A stretch of 6,066 bases of DNA. Origin: Candidatus Omnitrophota bacterium (GTDB taxonomy: Bacteria; Omnitrophota; Gorgyraeia; B26-G9). Where the stretch lies: positions 1 through 6,066 of the forward strand of contig QNCH01000104.1 in NCBI GenBank assembly GCA_003645745.1. Reading direction: 5' to 3'. The notes beneath the pieces were generated by a model. The model worked only from the letters and a program-made list of their open reading frames with translations. It searched no databases and was not told the DNA's origin. The position numbers and the translations under genes are program-made. The stretch's first letter is position 1. Each line of letters begins with the position of its first letter. Of the stretch, positions 5,386 through 6,066 are shown piece by piece.

Positions 5386-6066
5386 TTATATTTCTCGCAG
5401 CAGCATATTTGCCGAACATTTTCGCGTTGTATTTGCAAAATCTGCTAAAGCCTGGGAAAGAACATTTAATTCTTTACTCTGGGCCATCGAAATATTTTCT
5501 AGGCCATTATGGTCTAAAACATCAAGAACATATTTTATCGTAAAAACATCTGTAGAACAAGCAGGCTGATAAGCTGACTCTTTATCAACTTCGGTCTTGA
5601 CTTCAGAAACAAGCCCGGCTGTAATTAATTCATAAACTATACGGTTAACCAAGCGTATAGGAATTTCCAATACACTCGCGATTGATCTGGATGTAAGCGG
5701 TAATGCCTTTTGAGAAAAATTTTTTATTAATAAATGCATAATGCGCAAACCAATTAACCTTTTAAAATAATGGCTAAGACGCACCCTCTGCGGTTCAAAT
5801 TCAAACATCTCTACATTTTGGTGCGCAAAAGAAATTTCCGCGCCCAAAAATAAAATCAGCCAGCTTATTTGCAGCCAGGCTAGAAATAAAGGCAATGCTG
5901 CAAAACTTCCGTAAATAGCATTATATTTAGCCACTCCCACCTGAAAATTGATATAAGCCCATTGCACAACCTGATAAATTGTTCCAGCAATTATGCCTCC
6001 AATTATACCTGATTTAAAATTAATTTTAGTGTTTGGCATAAAAATATAAATAAAGGAAAATAAAAT
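5386..6066 (-). CDS. YihY/BrkB (UPF0761) family inner-membrane protein, C-terminal part only
   Basis: This is the end of a polytopic inner-membrane protein of the family once misnamed RNase BN; its transport or other role is unsettled. The frame is open to the window edge, and the nine codons before the first ATG (6037-6039) read ILFSFIYIF, hydrophobic residues that precede the family's PNTK motif. That Met is therefore internal and the true start lies beyond 6066. Numbering from it: PNTKINFKSG (2-11), a membrane helix (about 11-31), then the family signature YNAIYGSFAALPLFLAW (39-55) leading into the last helix and GAE (66-68). Residues 95-180 form a soluble tail with a winged-helix-like segment (LTSRSIASVLEIPIRLVNRI, 115-134, then LITAGLVSEV), as in the longer members of the family. 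The last 35 residues are helical. The stop is followed by a palindrome and then ugd. Confidence 0.88.
   Translation of the reverse strand: MLFSFIYIFMPNTKINFKSGIIGGIIAGTIYQVVQWAYINFQVGVAKYNAIYGSFAALPLFLAWLQISWLILFLGAEISFAHQNVEMFEFEPQRVRLSHYFKRLIGLRIMHLLIKNFSQKALPLTSRSIASVLEIPIRLVNRIVYELITAGLVSEVKTEVDKESAYQPACSTDVFTIKYVLDVLDHNGLENISMAQSKELNVLSQALADFANTTRKCSANMLLREI

Overview
The window suggests an AT-rich, uncultured-type Gram-negative bacterium. All five recognisable genes lie on the minus strand. The large Ala/Gln/Asn-rich exported protein, the pyrophosphate-type phosphofructokinase and the animal-like UDP-glucose dehydrogenase together recall candidate phyla such as Omnitrophota. That placement is an impression from gene style, not a demonstrated assignment.

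Layout in the direction of transcription (high to low coordinates). (1) 6066-5386 is the C-terminal part of a YihY/BrkB-family membrane protein whose true start lies outside the window. (2) 5330-3948 is ugd, UDP-glucose 6-dehydrogenase of the eukaryote-like class, starting at GTG. (3) 3845-2640 is a 6-phosphofructokinase with the Asp+Lys signature of pyrophosphate users. (4) 2181-256 encodes a 641-residue exported protein of unknown function, with its own leader and two good sigma-70-type promoters. (5) 69-1 holds the first 23 codons of another gene, which begins with a signal or membrane-anchor segment and runs off the window.

The first three genes are spaced 55 and 102 bases apart and may share a transcript. 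They would supply a membrane protein, the UDP-glucuronate precursor for surface polysaccharide, and a glycolytic/gluconeogenic step. The 641-residue gene looks like a separate transcription unit.

The least expected signal is between the genes: each of the four gaps carries palindromic DNA. Three gaps hold related copies of a GTAG-headed palindrome that resembles REP elements mobilised by RAYT (TnpA-REP) transposases. The fourth holds a 123-bp element with 35-bp terminal inverted repeats (34/35 match), whose end supplies the stop codon of the phosphofructokinase. No defence system, CRISPR array, tRNA, rRNA or transposase gene is visible. I do not see a clear new multi-gene system here. The best candidates for novelty are the uncharacterised exported protein, the two repeat families and the folded leader at 103-235.
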